Shown here in pieces: positions 1 through 7,881 of a stretch of 50,496 bases of DNA (positions are counted from its first letter, which is position 1; every line of letters starts with the position of its first letter). The notes under the pieces are model-generated. The model saw nothing but the letters and a program-made list of their open reading frames with translations, was not told the DNA's origin and made no database searches. The stretch is from NCBI GenBank assembly GCA_028868995.1, contig JAGWTH010000029.1, forward strand, positions 1 through 50,496. The letters run 5' to 3'. The position numbers were made by a program, and so were the translations under genes. This DNA comes from Burkholderiales bacterium (GTDB lineage Bacteria; Pseudomonadota; Gammaproteobacteria; Burkholderiales; Burkholderiaceae_C).

Positions 1-1912
1 GGCCACCGCGCTCGCCCCGGCGGCCGCCGCGCTCGCCGCGTTCACCGCGTTCGCCACGTTCGCCACGCTCACCCCGCTGCTCGCCGCGGCCTTCCCCGCG
101 CTTTTCTTCCTTGCGCGGCTGCGCGGCGGGCGCCGGCGCAGGGGCGGCTGCCGGCGCCAGGCCGAGCGCGCCCTTCAGCCAGGCGAAGAAGCCCTTCTCG
201 GCCGGGGCCGGGGCGGGGGTGGGCGCCGCGACCGGTGCCGGGGCGGGAGCCGGGGCGGCCTTGGCCACGGGTTCGGGCGCCGGCGGCCTGGCCACCGGCA
301 TCGGCGCCGGCATGTCCGGCAGCACACCCTTGATCACCGGCTCCTGCTTGTTGACGCGCTCGTGCGAGCGCCGCGTCACCGCGGTGGACTCGTCGAAGTC
401 CTCGGCCATGTGGTAGCTGGCCTTGACGTTGTCCAGGCGCGGGTCGTCGTGCTTCAGGCGCTCGAGGCGGTAGTTCGGAGTCTCGAGCGTCTTGTTCGGG
501 ACCATCAGCACGCTCACGCGCTGCTTCAGCTCGATCTTGGCGATCTCGGTGCGTTTCTCGTTCAGCAGGAACGAAGCGACTTCCACCGGCACCTGCACCT
601 GCACGGCGGCGGTGCCGTCCTTCATGGACTCTTCCTGGATGATGCGCAGGATCTGCAGCGCGGAGCTCTCCGTGTCGCGGATGTGGCCGTGGCCGCCGCA
701 GCGCGGGCAGGGGATGGAGGCGCCCTCGGACAGGGCCGGGCGCAGGCGCTGGCGGCTCATCTCCATCAGGCCGAACTTGCTGATCGAGCCGAACTGCACG
801 CGGGCGCGGTCCTGGCGCAGCGCGTCGCGCAGGCGGTTCTCGACCTCGCGGCGGTTCTTCGACTCCTCCATGTCGATGAAGTCGATGACGATCAGGCCGC
901 CCAGGTCGCGCAGGCGCATCTGGCGGGCCACCTCGTCGGCCGCCTCCAGGTTGGTGCGGGTGGCGGTCTCCTCGATGTCGCCGCCCTTGATGGCGCGCGC
1001 CGAGTTGACGTCGATGGACACCAGCGCCTCGGTGTGGTCGATCACGATCACGCCGCCGGAGGGCAGCTTCACCTCGCGGGCGTAGGCCGACTCGATCTGG
1101 TGCTCGATCTGGAAGCGGGAGAACAGGGGCGAGTCGTCGCGGTAGCGCTTCACGCGCTGCGCATGCTCCGGCATCACGTGGGCCATGAACTGCTGGGCCT
1201 GCTCGTAGATGTCGTCGGTGTCGATCAGGATGTCGCCGATGTCGTGATTGAAGTAGTCACGGATCGCGCGGATCACCAGGCTCGACTCCTGGTAGATCAG
1301 GAAGGCGCCCTTGCCGCCCTTGGACGCGCCCTCGATGGCGCCCCACAGCTTCAGCAGGTAGTTGAGGTCCCACTGCAGTTCCGGCGCGCTGCGGCCGATG
1401 CCGGCGGTGCGCGCGATGATGGACATGCCGCTGGGGTACTCCAGCTGGTCCATGTTCTCCTTGAGCTCGGCCCGGTCGTCGCCCTCGATCCGGCGGCTGA
1501 CTCCGCCGCCGCGCGGGTTGTTGGGCATCAGCACCACGTAGCGGCCGGCCAGCGAGATGAAGGTGGTGAGCGCCGCCCCCTTGTTGCCCCGCTCCTCCTT
1601 CTCGACCTGGACCAGCAGCTCCTGGCCTTCCTTGATCACCTCGTTGATCCGGGCCTGCGACACCGGCACGCCGGGCGCGAAGTACTGCCTGGAGATCTCC
1701 TTGAACGGCAGGAAGCCGTGGCGGTCCTCGCCGTAGTCGACGAAGCAGGCCTCGAGCGAGGGCTCGACCCGCGTCACGACCGCCTTGTAGATGTTGCCCT
1801 TGCGCTGTTCGCGCCCCTCGATCTCGATTTCGTAGTCGAGCAGCTTCTGCCCGTCCACGATGGCCAGCCGGCGTTCCTCCGCCTGCGTGGCGTTGATCAG
1901 CATCCGCTTCAT
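1..1912 (-). CDS. rne: Ribonuclease E (C-terminal part outside window)
   Basis: Endoribonuclease E, the central enzyme of mRNA decay and rRNA/tRNA maturation and scaffold of the degradosome. About 637 residues are present and the end lies beyond position 1. The start ATG at 1912-1910 gives the family N-terminus [10 protein letters not shown] and has an AAGGA ribosome site 7 nt upstream (1924-1920). An S1 RNA-binding domain spans about residues 38-120. The catalytic aspartates are D301 (in [12 protein letters not shown]) and D344 (in VIDFIDM), and the zinc-link cysteines are C402 and C405 (CPRCGG). All match known RNase E positions within a few residues. After about residue 500 the protein becomes a low-complexity Pro/Ala linker, then an arginine-rich tract of Gly-Glu-Arg repeats near the window edge, as in the RNA-binding part of the scaffold region. 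It is divergent from rluC, as in many proteobacteria. Confidence 0.97.
   Translation of the reverse strand, partial: MKRMLINATQAEERRLAIVDGQKLLDYEIEIEGREQRKGNIYKAVVTRVEPSLEACFVDYGEDRHGFLPFKEISRQYFAPGVPVSQARINEVIKEGQELLVQVEKEERGNKGAALTTFISLAGRYVVLMPNNPRGGGVSRRIEGDDRAELKENMDQLEYPSGMSIIARTAGIGRSAPELQWDLNYLLKLWGAIEGASKGGKGAFLIYQESSLVIRAIRDYFNHDIGDILIDTDDIYEQAQQFMAHVMPEHAQRVKRYRDDSPLFSRFQIEHQIESAYAREVKLPSGGVIVIDHTEALVSIDVNSARAIKGGDIEETATRTNLEAADEVARQMRLRDLGGLIVIDFIDMEESKNRREVENRLRDALRQDRARVQFGSISKFGLMEMSRQRLRPALSEGASIPCPRCGGHGHIRDTESSALQILRIIQEESMKDGTAAVQVQVPVEVASFLLNEKRTEIAKIELKQRVSVLMVPNKTLETPNYRLERLKHDDPRLDNVKASYHMAEDFDESTAVTRRSHERVNKQEPVIKGVLPDMPAPMPVARPPAPEPVAKAAPAPAPAPVAAPTPAPAPAEKGFFAWLKGALGLAPAAAPAPAPAAQPRKEEKRGEGRGEQRGERGERGERGERGERGGRRGERGG
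5..95 (-). repeat. 9-bp tandem repeat coding Gly-Glu-Arg units in rne
   Basis: Short imperfect tandem copies of a 9-bp unit (GGCGAACGC and variants on the minus strand) encode consecutive Gly-Glu-Arg triplets in the arginine-rich scaffold region of RNase E. The array is seen directly in the sequence and continues toward the window edge. Such arrays can vary in copy number by slippage; that is an inference here. Confidence 0.75.
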
Positions 1913-2420
1913 AGCGTTGTCCTTGTCCCTAGACTTCCAGCGCGCCCCTCGCGAGGGCGCGAACTTCGGTGCCGGACGGACGCTTCGAAACGGAGGGAAT
2001 TGCCGGAGTGCGGACGGGTGGGCCGAGCGGCTAGCTCAGCAACCTTCGCAAGGGCACAGGGATGGGGGCGAGGGTGCGGTGGCGCTGCAGCGCGAAGGCT
2101 GCGGTGGGTGAGGCGCCAGCCAGGAACCACGGGACCTGCATGGCAGGCGCCGGCAGCAGCCAGCGCCAGAAAGCCAGGAGGTAGACCAGCAGCACCGTTT
2201 GTCTCGCTTTGATCCGCCCACCAGCCAGGGGGCTGGCGGACCATTTATTCCGTATCAGTGTTTCGAAGAGCCTGACCCTGCCGGCCGCGCCCGCGCCATG
2301 ACGGGCTGTGGCCCGGAATCTGCGCGGCTCGCTGCCGGTGGCATCGACCTGCCAGACTGCCCGGGTTGCGAGGCGTGGACTAAACTGCCAGCCAAATCAA
2401 CCACTTACGGCATAACTCTG
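1913..2420 (-). promoter_or_regulatory. rne/rluC intergenic region, probable long rne 5' UTR
   Basis: This 508-base stretch between the divergent starts of rne and rluC contains no convincing gene; the open frames crossing it lack recognisable motifs. If the promoter at 2430-2457 drives rne, nearly the whole stretch is rne leader RNA of about 510 nt. A long structured leader is known in Escherichia coli rne, where it lets RNase E destabilise its own mRNA. Whether this leader does the same is inference. The only clear element at its 3' end is the AAGGA ribosome site at 1920-1924. Confidence 0.5.
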
Positions 2421-3464
2421 GTGAAGCGGATTATAGGGGGCGGGCCGCCCCCTGCAAGCGGTGAGGTCCAATTTCTGACCGTCGGGGAGGAATCGGAGGG
2501 CCAGCGCCTGGACAATTTCCTGATCCGGGTGCTCAAGGGGGTGCCCAAGACCCACGTCTACCGGATCATCCGGTCCGGCGAGGTCCGGGTGAACAAGGGC
2601 CGGGCCTCGGCCGACACCCGGGTGGCCCCCGGCGACGTGGTGCGGATGCCGCCGGTGCGCCTGTCCGAGGCCGCGGCGGCCAAGGCCGACCGGCCGGCCC
2701 CGGCCCGGGAATTCCCCGTCCTGTTCGAGGACGAGCACCTGCTGGCGGTGGACAAGCCGGCCGGCGTGGCGGTCCACGGGGGCAGCGGCGTGAGCTTCGG
2801 CGTGATCGAGCAGCTGCGCCAGGCCCGGCCCGCCGCCCGCCTGCTGGAGCTGGTGCACCGGCTGGACCGGGAGACCTCGGGCATCCTGCTGGTCGCCAAG
2901 AAGCGCTCGGCGCTCACGAAGCTGCAGGATCAGTTCCGCGACCGGGAGACCGGCAAGACCTACCTGGCCCTGGTGGCCGGCGCCTGGCCGGCCAACAAGA
3001 AGGTGATCGACCAGCCCCTGCACAAGTACCTGCAGGCCGACGGCGAGCGGCGGGTGCGGGTGGTCGCCCGCGACGATCCCGACGGCATGCGGGCCATCAC
3101 CCTGGTCCAGGTCGCGCAACGCCTTGCACTTCCTCCCTTGCCGGAGGAGGGCGGGGGCACCCGGGAAGCGACCCTGCTCGAGGTCACCATCAAGACCGGC
3201 CGCACCCACCAGATCCGCGTGCACCTGGCCAGCGCCGGCCACCCCATCGCCGGCGACGACAAATATGGCGACTTCGACTGGAACAAGGCCTTGCAGAAGC
3301 AGGGGCTGCGCCGCATGTTTCTGCATGCCTGGCGGTTACAGTTCGACCACCCGGCCACCGGCGAGCGCATCGCGCTGCAGGCGCCCCTGCCGCCGGAACT
3401 GCAGAAATTCGTAGACCATGCCCGCCTCCTTGCGCCCCCGCCAGTTCGACCTGATCGCCTTTGA
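2421..3464 (+). CDS. rluC: 23S rRNA pseudouridine synthase, RluC type
   Basis: RluA-family pseudouridine synthase, probably RluC, which modifies 23S rRNA (U955, U2504 and U2580 in E. coli). At 347 residues it is of normal size. An S4 RNA-binding domain lies at about residues 27-80. The catalytic motif HRLDRETSGILLVAK places the active-site aspartate at D149, and the C-terminal KTGRTHQIRVHLA motif is present. I chose the GTG at 2421 because the family N-terminus begins with KRI(I) followed by the conserved VQFLTVGE segment. The open frame continues upstream to an ATG at 2199, but that extension resembles no domain. A Pro/Glu/Gly-rich insertion of about a dozen residues precedes the last motif. 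The 3' end overlaps the next gene by 47 bases. Confidence 0.93.
   Translation: MKRIIGGGPPPASGEVQFLTVGEESEGQRLDNFLIRVLKGVPKTHVYRIIRSGEVRVNKGRASADTRVAPGDVVRMPPVRLSEAAAAKADRPAPAREFPVLFEDEHLLAVDKPAGVAVHGGSGVSFGVIEQLRQARPAARLLELVHRLDRETSGILLVAKKRSALTKLQDQFRDRETGKTYLALVAGAWPANKKVIDQPLHKYLQADGERRVRVVARDDPDGMRAITLVQVAQRLALPPLPEEGGGTREATLLEVTIKTGRTHQIRVHLASAGHPIAGDDKYGDFDWNKALQKQGLRRMFLHAWRLQFDHPATGERIALQAPLPPELQKFVDHARLLAPPPVRPDRL
2430..2457 (-). promoter_or_regulatory. sigma-70-type promoter candidate for rne
   Basis: On the minus strand a -35 TTGCAG (2457-2452) and a perfect -10 TATAAT (2435-2430) are separated by 16 bp. Transcription would start near 2423 and run into rne. The promoter lies within the first codons of rluC, so it overlaps that gene's GTG start at 2421. 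Confidence 0.65.
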
Positions 3465-4089
3465 CTGGGACGGCACGCTGTTCGACTCCACCAAGATCAT
3501 CGTGCGCTGCATCCAGCAGGCGGTGGCCGACGTGGGCGGCGCGGTGCCCAGCGACCAGGACGCGGCCTACGTGATCGGCATGGGCCTGATGGAGGCCCTG
3601 GCGCACGCCGCGCCCGGCGTCCCGCGCGAGCGCTACCCGGAGCTGGGCGCCAGCTACCGCCGGCACTACACCCGGCACCAGGACGACCTGAGCCTGTTCG
3701 AGGGCGTGCTGCCCATGCTGGCCGACCTGCGCGGGCGCCACCACTGGCTGGCGGTGGCCACCGGCAAGTCGCGCCGCGGGCTGGACGACGCGCTGCGCAG
3801 CGCGGAGCTGGCGGGCGTGTTCGACGGCTCGCGCACCGCCGACGAGACCGCCGGCAAGCCTGACCCCCGCATGCTGCACGAGCTGATGCGCGAATTCGGC
3901 ACCGACCCCGGGCGCACGCTGATGATCGGCGACACCACCCACGACCTGCAGATGGCGCTCAACGCCGGCTGCCCCAGCGTGGCGGTCAGCTACGGGGCGC
4001 ACCCGCCGGAAGGTTTCGAGGCGCTGCAGCCGCTGGCGGTGGTCCACTCCGTGGGCGAACTGCACGCCTGGCTGCGGGACAACGCATGA
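3418..4089 (+). CDS. HAD-superfamily phosphatase (Gph/phosphoglycolate phosphatase-like)
   Basis: Haloacid dehalogenase-family hydrolase of 223 residues. The nucleophile motif is DWDGTLFDS (D16 and D18); motif II lies in VATGKSRRG; the metal-binding motif is GDTTHDLQMA. A helical cap of the Gph/PGMB type lies between. It probably removes phosphate from a small sugar phosphate or phosphoglycolate; the exact substrate cannot be read from sequence. In betaproteobacteria this gene commonly follows rluC. It starts inside the end of rluC (47-bp overlap) and its stop overlaps the next start as ATGA, so the four genes from rluC to the S49 peptidase are probably co-transcribed and translationally coupled. 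Confidence 0.9.
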   Translation: MPASLRPRQFDLIAFDWDGTLFDSTKIIVRCIQQAVADVGGAVPSDQDAAYVIGMGLMEALAHAAPGVPRERYPELGASYRRHYTRHQDDLSLFEGVLPMLADLRGRHHWLAVATGKSRRGLDDALRSAELAGVFDGSRTADETAGKPDPRMLHELMREFGTDPGRTLMIGDTTHDLQMALNAGCPSVAVSYGAHPPEGFEALQPLAVVHSVGELHAWLRDNA

Positions 4090-4469
4090 CGGCGCGGCCC
4101 GAGGATGCGCAGCGGATCGCGCTGTGCAACTCGCGCGACCTCGTCGACGGCGGCCTCGCGGTGCCGTTCGACGTGGTCCACGGCGGCCAGACCTGCCGGG
4201 CCTTCGCCATCCGCTACCAGGGCCGGGTGCATGCCTACCTGAACCGATGCGCCCACGTGGCGATGGAGATGGACTGGCAGCCGAACCGCTTCTTCGACGA
4301 CAGCGGCCGCTGGCTGCTGTGCTCCACCCACGGCGCCGCCTACGAGCCCGACACCGGTGCCTGCGCCGGCGGGCCCTGCCGCGGCGGGCTGGTGAAGATC
4401 GCCGTCAGCGAGAGGGACGGCGTGGTGCACTGGCATACTGCCTGGAACCTCCAACCCATCTCTTTCTGA
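4086..4469 (+). CDS. Small Rieske [2Fe-2S] protein
   Basis: Stand-alone Rieske domain of 127 residues. The first ligand pair is CAH (in NRCAHVAMEMDW) and the second is CSTH (in LLCSTHGAAYEPDTG), the C-x-H...C-x-x-H pattern that binds a 2Fe-2S cluster. The fold covers almost the whole protein, with no signal peptide or membrane segment, so it is a soluble cytoplasmic ferredoxin-like protein. Its partner is unknown. It resembles the NirD/BphF-type small Rieske proteins but is not next to an oxygenase. It sits between the HAD phosphatase (ATGA overlap) and the S49 peptidase (10-bp gap), a neighbourhood I recall from other Burkholderiales. Confidence 0.9.
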   Translation: MTARPEDAQRIALCNSRDLVDGGLAVPFDVVHGGQTCRAFAIRYQGRVHAYLNRCAHVAMEMDWQPNRFFDDSGRWLLCSTHGAAYEPDTGACAGGPCRGGLVKIAVSERDGVVHWHTAWNLQPISF

Positions 4470-4479
4470 GACCCGGACG

Positions 4480-5481
4480 ATGAACGAGAACCTGCCGCCG
4501 GAGCGCCCGGCCGACCCCCCCGCGGGCGCACCCGCGCCCGCCACCCCCGCCGCCGGCCAGCCCGGGTGGGAGCGCGGCACCCTGGAGCGGCTGCTGTTCG
4601 CCACGCTGGAGGAACAGAAGTCGGCGCGGCGCTGGCGGGCCTTCGTGCGCCTGGCCTGGCTCGCCTTCTTCATCTTCCTGGTCTGGGCCGTCGCCTACCG
4701 CGGGGCGCCCAGCGAGACGCTGTCGCCGCACACCGCCGTCATCCAGATCGACGGCGAGATCGGGCCCAAGAACGAGGCGAGCGCCGAGAACATCCTGGCC
4801 GCGGCCAAGGCGGCCTTCGAGGACGAGGGTTCGCGCGGCGTGGTGCTGCTGATCAACTCCCCAGGCGGCAGTCCCGTGCAGGCCGGCATCATCAACGACG
4901 AACTGCGGCGGATGAAGGAGAAGTACAAGAAGCCGCTGTACGCCGTGGTGGAGGAGTCCTGCGCCTCCGCCGCCTACTACATCGCGGTGTCCGCCGACCG
5001 CATCTACGTCGACAAGGCGAGCATCGTGGGCAGCATCGGCGTGCTGATGGAGGGCTTCGGCTTCGTGGGCCTGATGGACAAGCTGGGCATCGAGCGCCGG
5101 CTGCTGGTGGCCGGCGAGAACAAGGGCTTCCTCGACCCCTTCAGCCCGCAGACCGACAAGCAGCGCGCGCACGCCCAGGAGATGCTGGACATCGTGCACC
5201 AGCAGTTCATCGACGTGGTCAAGGCCGGCCGCGGCAAGCGGCTGAAGGCGGACACCCCGGAGCTGTTCAGCGGCCTGTTCTGGACCGGCCAGCAGGCGGT
5301 GGACCTGGGCCTGGCCGACCAGCTGGGCAACCTGGACTACGTCGCCCGCGACGTGGTCAAGGCCGAGGACCTGGTCGACTACACCCAGCGCGAGAACGTG
5401 GCCGAGAAGCTGGCGCGGCGCTTCGGCGCGGCGATCGGCGAGGGCGCGGTGAAGGCCCTGCGCTCGGTCGCCATCCACTGA
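4480..5481 (+). CDS. S49 family peptidase (SppA/SohB-like), membrane anchored
   Basis: Signal-peptide-peptidase-like serine protease of 333 residues. The N-terminus is Pro/Ala-rich, followed by one membrane segment at about residues 52-72 (WLAFFIFLVWAVAY). The Clp/crotonase-like protease domain starts near residue 85. The catalytic serine sits in ESCASAAYYIA and the lysine general base probably in GENKGFLDPFS, as in SppA/SohB proteins. The single protease domain matches the short SppA class rather than the duplicated E. coli SppA. The role is probably degradation of cleaved signal peptides or membrane peptides, with the catalytic domain outside the cytoplasm. The stop is only one base from the convergent methyltransferase stop. 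Confidence 0.9.
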   Translation: MNENLPPERPADPPAGAPAPATPAAGQPGWERGTLERLLFATLEEQKSARRWRAFVRLAWLAFFIFLVWAVAYRGAPSETLSPHTAVIQIDGEIGPKNEASAENILAAAKAAFEDEGSRGVVLLINSPGGSPVQAGIINDELRRMKEKYKKPLYAVVEESCASAAYYIAVSADRIYVDKASIVGSIGVLMEGFGFVGLMDKLGIERRLLVAGENKGFLDPFSPQTDKQRAHAQEMLDIVHQQFIDVVKAGRGKRLKADTPELFSGLFWTGQQAVDLGLADQLGNLDYVARDVVKAEDLVDYTQRENVAEKLARRFGAAIGEGAVKALRSVAIH

Positions 5482-5482
5482 G

Positions 5483-6244
5483 TCAGGGGCCGATCGCGAA
5501 CACGGCGGGACTGTCGTTGGCGACCGGCGCCGCTTCCTTCTTCCAGGCGGACACCGCGGCGCTGCGGCAGCGCGCGGCGGGCAGCGTCAGCGCCGACGCC
5601 AGCGCCAGCCGCGTCTGCGGCTGCAGGGACTGCAGCATCGCCTGCCACAGCGCCAGGTTGCGGTAGGGCGTCTCGATGAACAGCTGCGTCTGCCCGGTGC
5701 GCAGCGCCAGCGCCTCCAGCTCGCGCAGGCGCTGGATCCGTGCGCCTGCGTCCTGCGGCAGGTAGCCCACGAAGGCGAAGTTCTGGCCGTTGAGGCCGCT
5801 GGCGGCCAGCGCCAGCAGCAGCGAAACCGGGCCCACGAGCGGCACCACTTCCAGGCCCAGGTCGTGCGCAGCGCGCACCACCGAGGATCCGGGATCGGCC
5901 ACGGCCGGCATCCCGGCCTCGCTCAGGAGGCCGACGTCCGCGCCCTGCAGGGCGGCCTGCAGCAGCGGCCGCGCATCGAAGGCGGCGGGCTGGTGGTCGC
6001 CCTTCTTGTGCACCGCGCGCGGCAGCTCCTGGATCTGCTGCTGCTGCAGGGGGGCGGCGAGCGGCCGCACCTCGCCCACGCGCTTGAGGAAGGCGCGCGC
6101 CGACTTCGCGTTCTCGCAGATCCAGTGGGTGAGGCCGGCCGCCGCGGCGATGGTGCCGGCGGGCAGCACCTCGCCCAGCGGCACGGCGGCTTCGCAGCCG
6201 TGGTCCAGCGGCGTCGGCACGAGCAGCAGGCGGCCGGCGGGCAT
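5483..6244 (-). CDS. SAM-dependent methyltransferase, RsmI/tetrapyrrole-methylase-like
   Basis: Protein of 253 residues in the RsmI-like branch of the tetrapyrrole methylase fold. Visible motifs are LLLVPTPLDHG at the N-terminus (compare VATPIGNL in RsmI), LLSEAGMPAVADPGS, VPLVGPVSLLLALAASG and TQLFIETPYRN. It is shorter than true RsmI (about 280 residues), has lost the canonical N-terminal Gly-Asn-Leu, and seems to lack the C-terminal extension. It is thus probably a paralogue rather than the 16S rRNA C1402 2'-O-methylase itself; its substrate is unknown. It overlaps maf by one base (TGATG) and is probably expressed with it. The longer open frame upstream is not coding for this protein. Confidence 0.85.
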   Translation of the reverse strand: MPAGRLLLVPTPLDHGCEAAVPLGEVLPAGTIAAAAGLTHWICENAKSARAFLKRVGEVRPLAAPLQQQQIQELPRAVHKKGDHQPAAFDARPLLQAALQGADVGLLSEAGMPAVADPGSSVVRAAHDLGLEVVPLVGPVSLLLALAASGLNGQNFAFVGYLPQDAGARIQRLRELEALALRTGQTQLFIETPYRNLALWQAMLQSLQPQTRLALASALTLPAARCRSAAVSAWKKEAAPVANDSPAVFAIGP

Positions 6245-6849
6245 CAGAACACGCGGATGCCGGCGGCGCGCAGCATCCGGCAGGTGCGGATCAGCGGCAA
6301 CCCGACCAGGGCGGTGGGATCGTCGCTGTCGATCGCCTCCAGCAAGGCGATGCCCAGGCCCTCGCTGCGGGCGCTGCCGGCGCAGTCGTAGGGCTGCTCG
6401 GCCTGCAGGTAGGCTTCGATCTCGGCCTCGTCCAGGGTGCGAAAGCGCACGCGCACGGGCGCCAGGTCGTGCTGCACGAAGCCGCTTTGCTCGCACATCA
6501 CGGTGATCGCGGTCTGGAACACCACCGTGCGGCCGCTCATGCGGCGCAGCTGCGCCACCGCGTTGGCATGGTTGCCGGGCTTGCCGAGCGGCTCGCCGTC
6601 GAGGTCGGCCACCTGGTCGGAGCCGATCACCACCGCCAGCGGATGCCGGCGCGCCACCGCCGCCGCCTTGGCCGCGGCCAGGCGTTGCGCCAGCGCGGCG
6701 GGCGCTTCGCCCGGCCGCGGCGTCTCGTCCACCTCGGGGGGTTCGACCGAGAACGGCAGGCGCAGGCGCGCGAGCAGCTCGCGGCGGTAAGGCGAGGTGG
6801 AACCGAGCACGAGCGCGCGGGGCGCGGGGGTGTCCGAGGGCAGGGGCAT
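6244..6849 (-). CDS. Maf-family nucleotide pyrophosphatase (YceF-like)
   Basis: Maf/YceF-type nucleoside-triphosphate pyrophosphatase, 201 residues. The signature GSTSPYRRELLARL near the N-terminus, the VDETPRPGE segment and the later VIGSDQV segment form the Maf active site. YceF-subfamily Maf proteins hydrolyse modified nucleotides such as m7GTP; that assignment is supported by its position beside yceD-rpmF, as in E. coli, but not proved. It is divergent from yceD with only 26 bp between start codons and is followed by the overlapping RsmI-like gene. Confidence 0.92.
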   Translation of the reverse strand: MPLPSDTPAPRALVLGSTSPYRRELLARLRLPFSVEPPEVDETPRPGEAPAALAQRLAAAKAAAVARRHPLAVVIGSDQVADLDGEPLGKPGNHANAVAQLRRMSGRTVVFQTAITVMCEQSGFVQHDLAPVRVRFRTLDEAEIEAYLQAEQPYDCAGSARSEGLGIALLEAIDSDDPTALVGLPLIRTCRMLRAAGIRVF

Positions 6850-6862
6850 GCGCCGATTCTCT

Positions 6863-6868
6863 TACACT
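6863..6868 (+). promoter_or_regulatory. -10-like TACACT immediately upstream of yceD
   Basis: TACACT ends exactly 7 nt before the yceD ATG at 6876. If it is the -10 hexamer, the transcript would begin at or next to the A of the start codon and be leaderless. No convincing -35 is seen, so this is tentative. Confidence 0.4.
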
Positions 6869-6875
6869 GGGCCGC

Positions 6876-7418
6876 ATGGCCAAGGACTTCGACCCGCACC
6901 GCCTGGATGTGCGCCGCTTCGCCGAGGCAGGCGCCGAGCTGGACGCGCGCCAGCCCCTGGGCGCGTTCGCCCGCCTGGCGGCCGAGGCCGTGCCCGGCCG
7001 CCCCGCCGGCGAGGTGCACTGGCACGCGCGAGGGGAGCTGCTCCATCCGCAGCACGTGCAGCCGGAAATCTGGTTGCGCCTGAAAGCGGACGCGACGCTG
7101 CCGCTGGTGTGCCAGCGCTGCCTGGGCCCGGTGGACGTGCCCCTGTCCGTGGACCGCTCCTTCCGCTTCGTCGCCGACGAGGCGACCGCCGCCGCCGAGG
7201 ACGAGGAAGCCGAGGAGGACCTGCTGGCCTTGTCGCGCAGCTTCGACCTGCCCGGGCTGGTGGAGGACGAGCTGCTGATGGAGGTCCCGGTGGCACCGCG
7301 GCACGAGACCTGCCCGGTGCCGGTGAAGATGTCGGCCGTGGATGCGGATTTCGAGGCTGCCGGCACCGAGAAGGAGAACCCGTTCGCCGTCCTGGGGCGG
7401 CTCAAGACGGGGAAGTAG
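6876..7418 (+). CDS. yceD: YceD/DUF177 family protein (23S rRNA accumulation)
   Basis: DUF177 protein of 180 residues. It has the conserved CQRCLGPVDVPL motif near residue 80, followed by an acidic stretch (EDEEAEEDLL) and a later cysteine (HETCPVPV), the usual pattern of the family. YceD is linked to 23S rRNA accumulation, and plant and bacterial homologues are needed for normal ribosome assembly. The placement directly before rpmF (ribosomal protein L32) is nearly universal in proteobacteria. No ribosome-binding site precedes the ATG; instead a -10-like element lies 7 nt upstream, which suggests a leaderless start. Confidence 0.93.
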   Translation: MAKDFDPHRLDVRRFAEAGAELDARQPLGAFARLAAEAVPGRPAGEVHWHARGELLHPQHVQPEIWLRLKADATLPLVCQRCLGPVDVPLSVDRSFRFVADEATAAAEDEEAEEDLLALSRSFDLPGLVEDELLMEVPVAPRHETCPVPVKMSAVDADFEAAGTEKENPFAVLGRLKTGK

Positions 7419-7432
7419 CCTTGGGCTATAAT
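7404..7432 (+). promoter_or_regulatory. Promoter candidate for rpmF
   Basis: A perfect TATAAT (7427-7432) lies just after the yceD stop, with a weak -35 (AAGACG, 7404-7409) 17 bp upstream. Transcription would start near 7439, leaving a leader of about 115 nt before rpmF that contains small GC-rich inverted repeats (for example GCCGCA/TGCGGC and CGGCG/CGCCG). Confidence 0.5.
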
Positions 7433-7553
7433 CGCTGGCTTCGCGCCAGGAAGGCTGCCGCAGATGCGGCTTCGGTCCACTGTTGGCGCCTTGTCCAACC
7501 CCAACACCTGCCGGCGGGCTGCGCCGGTGGCCCACCGAATCCAGGAGCCCGTC

Positions 7554-7736
7554 ATGGCCGTCCAGCAAAACAAGAAGTCGCCGTCCAAGCGCGGCATGCA
7601 CCGTTCGCACAACGCGCTGGGGGCGCCCGGCATCGCGGTCGAGCCGACCACCGGCGAGACGCACCTGCGCCACCACATCAGCCCCAACGGCTTCTACCGT
7701 GGCCGCAAGGTGCTGAAGACCAAGAACGACGCCTGA
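7554..7736 (+). CDS. rpmF: 50S ribosomal protein L32
   Basis: Sixty-residue ribosomal protein bL32. The N-terminus [20 protein letters not shown] and the end [12 protein letters not shown] are typical. This beta-type L32 lacks the CxxC zinc pairs found in some phyla; betaproteobacterial L32 normally lacks them too. The ATG at 7554 was chosen over an in-frame upstream start at 7464 because it gives the conserved N-terminus and has a GGAG ribosome site 7 nt upstream. A terminator follows within 20 bp of the stop. Confidence 0.97.
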   Translation: MAVQQNKKSPSKRGMHRSHNALGAPGIAVEPTTGETHLRHHISPNGFYRGRKVLKTKNDA

Positions 7737-7753
7737 TCCCGCATCGGCGCACG

Positions 7754-7786
7754 GGCCCGGCCGCGCAGCGCGTGCCGGGCCTTTTT
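7754..7786 (+). terminator. Rho-independent terminator after rpmF
   Basis: The inverted repeat GGCCCGGC (7754-7761) / GCCGGGCC (7774-7781) is followed at once by TTTTT (7782-7786). It can end or attenuate transcription between rpmF and plsX, so plsX and the fab genes may be expressed at a different level from L32. Confidence 0.8.
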
Positions 7787-7881
7787 CATGCCCGGCCGGC
7801 CGCTGCCGGCGCCCTAGGGCCTTTCCCCATCCGATCCCTGCAGCTCCGGACCCCGTGCGGTTTGGTTCTACAGTTGAGGCC

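Noticed and set aside
362-2212. 616-codon open frame on the plus strand over rne
   Set aside because: It is antisense to the well-conserved RNase E gene and its translation is His/Val/Leu/Asp-rich low-complexity sequence, as expected from the opposite strand of GC-rich coding DNA.
2199-2420. N-terminal extension of rluC from ATG 2199
   Set aside because: These 74 residues are not conserved and lie in the divergent spacer; GTG 2421 gives the family N-terminus.
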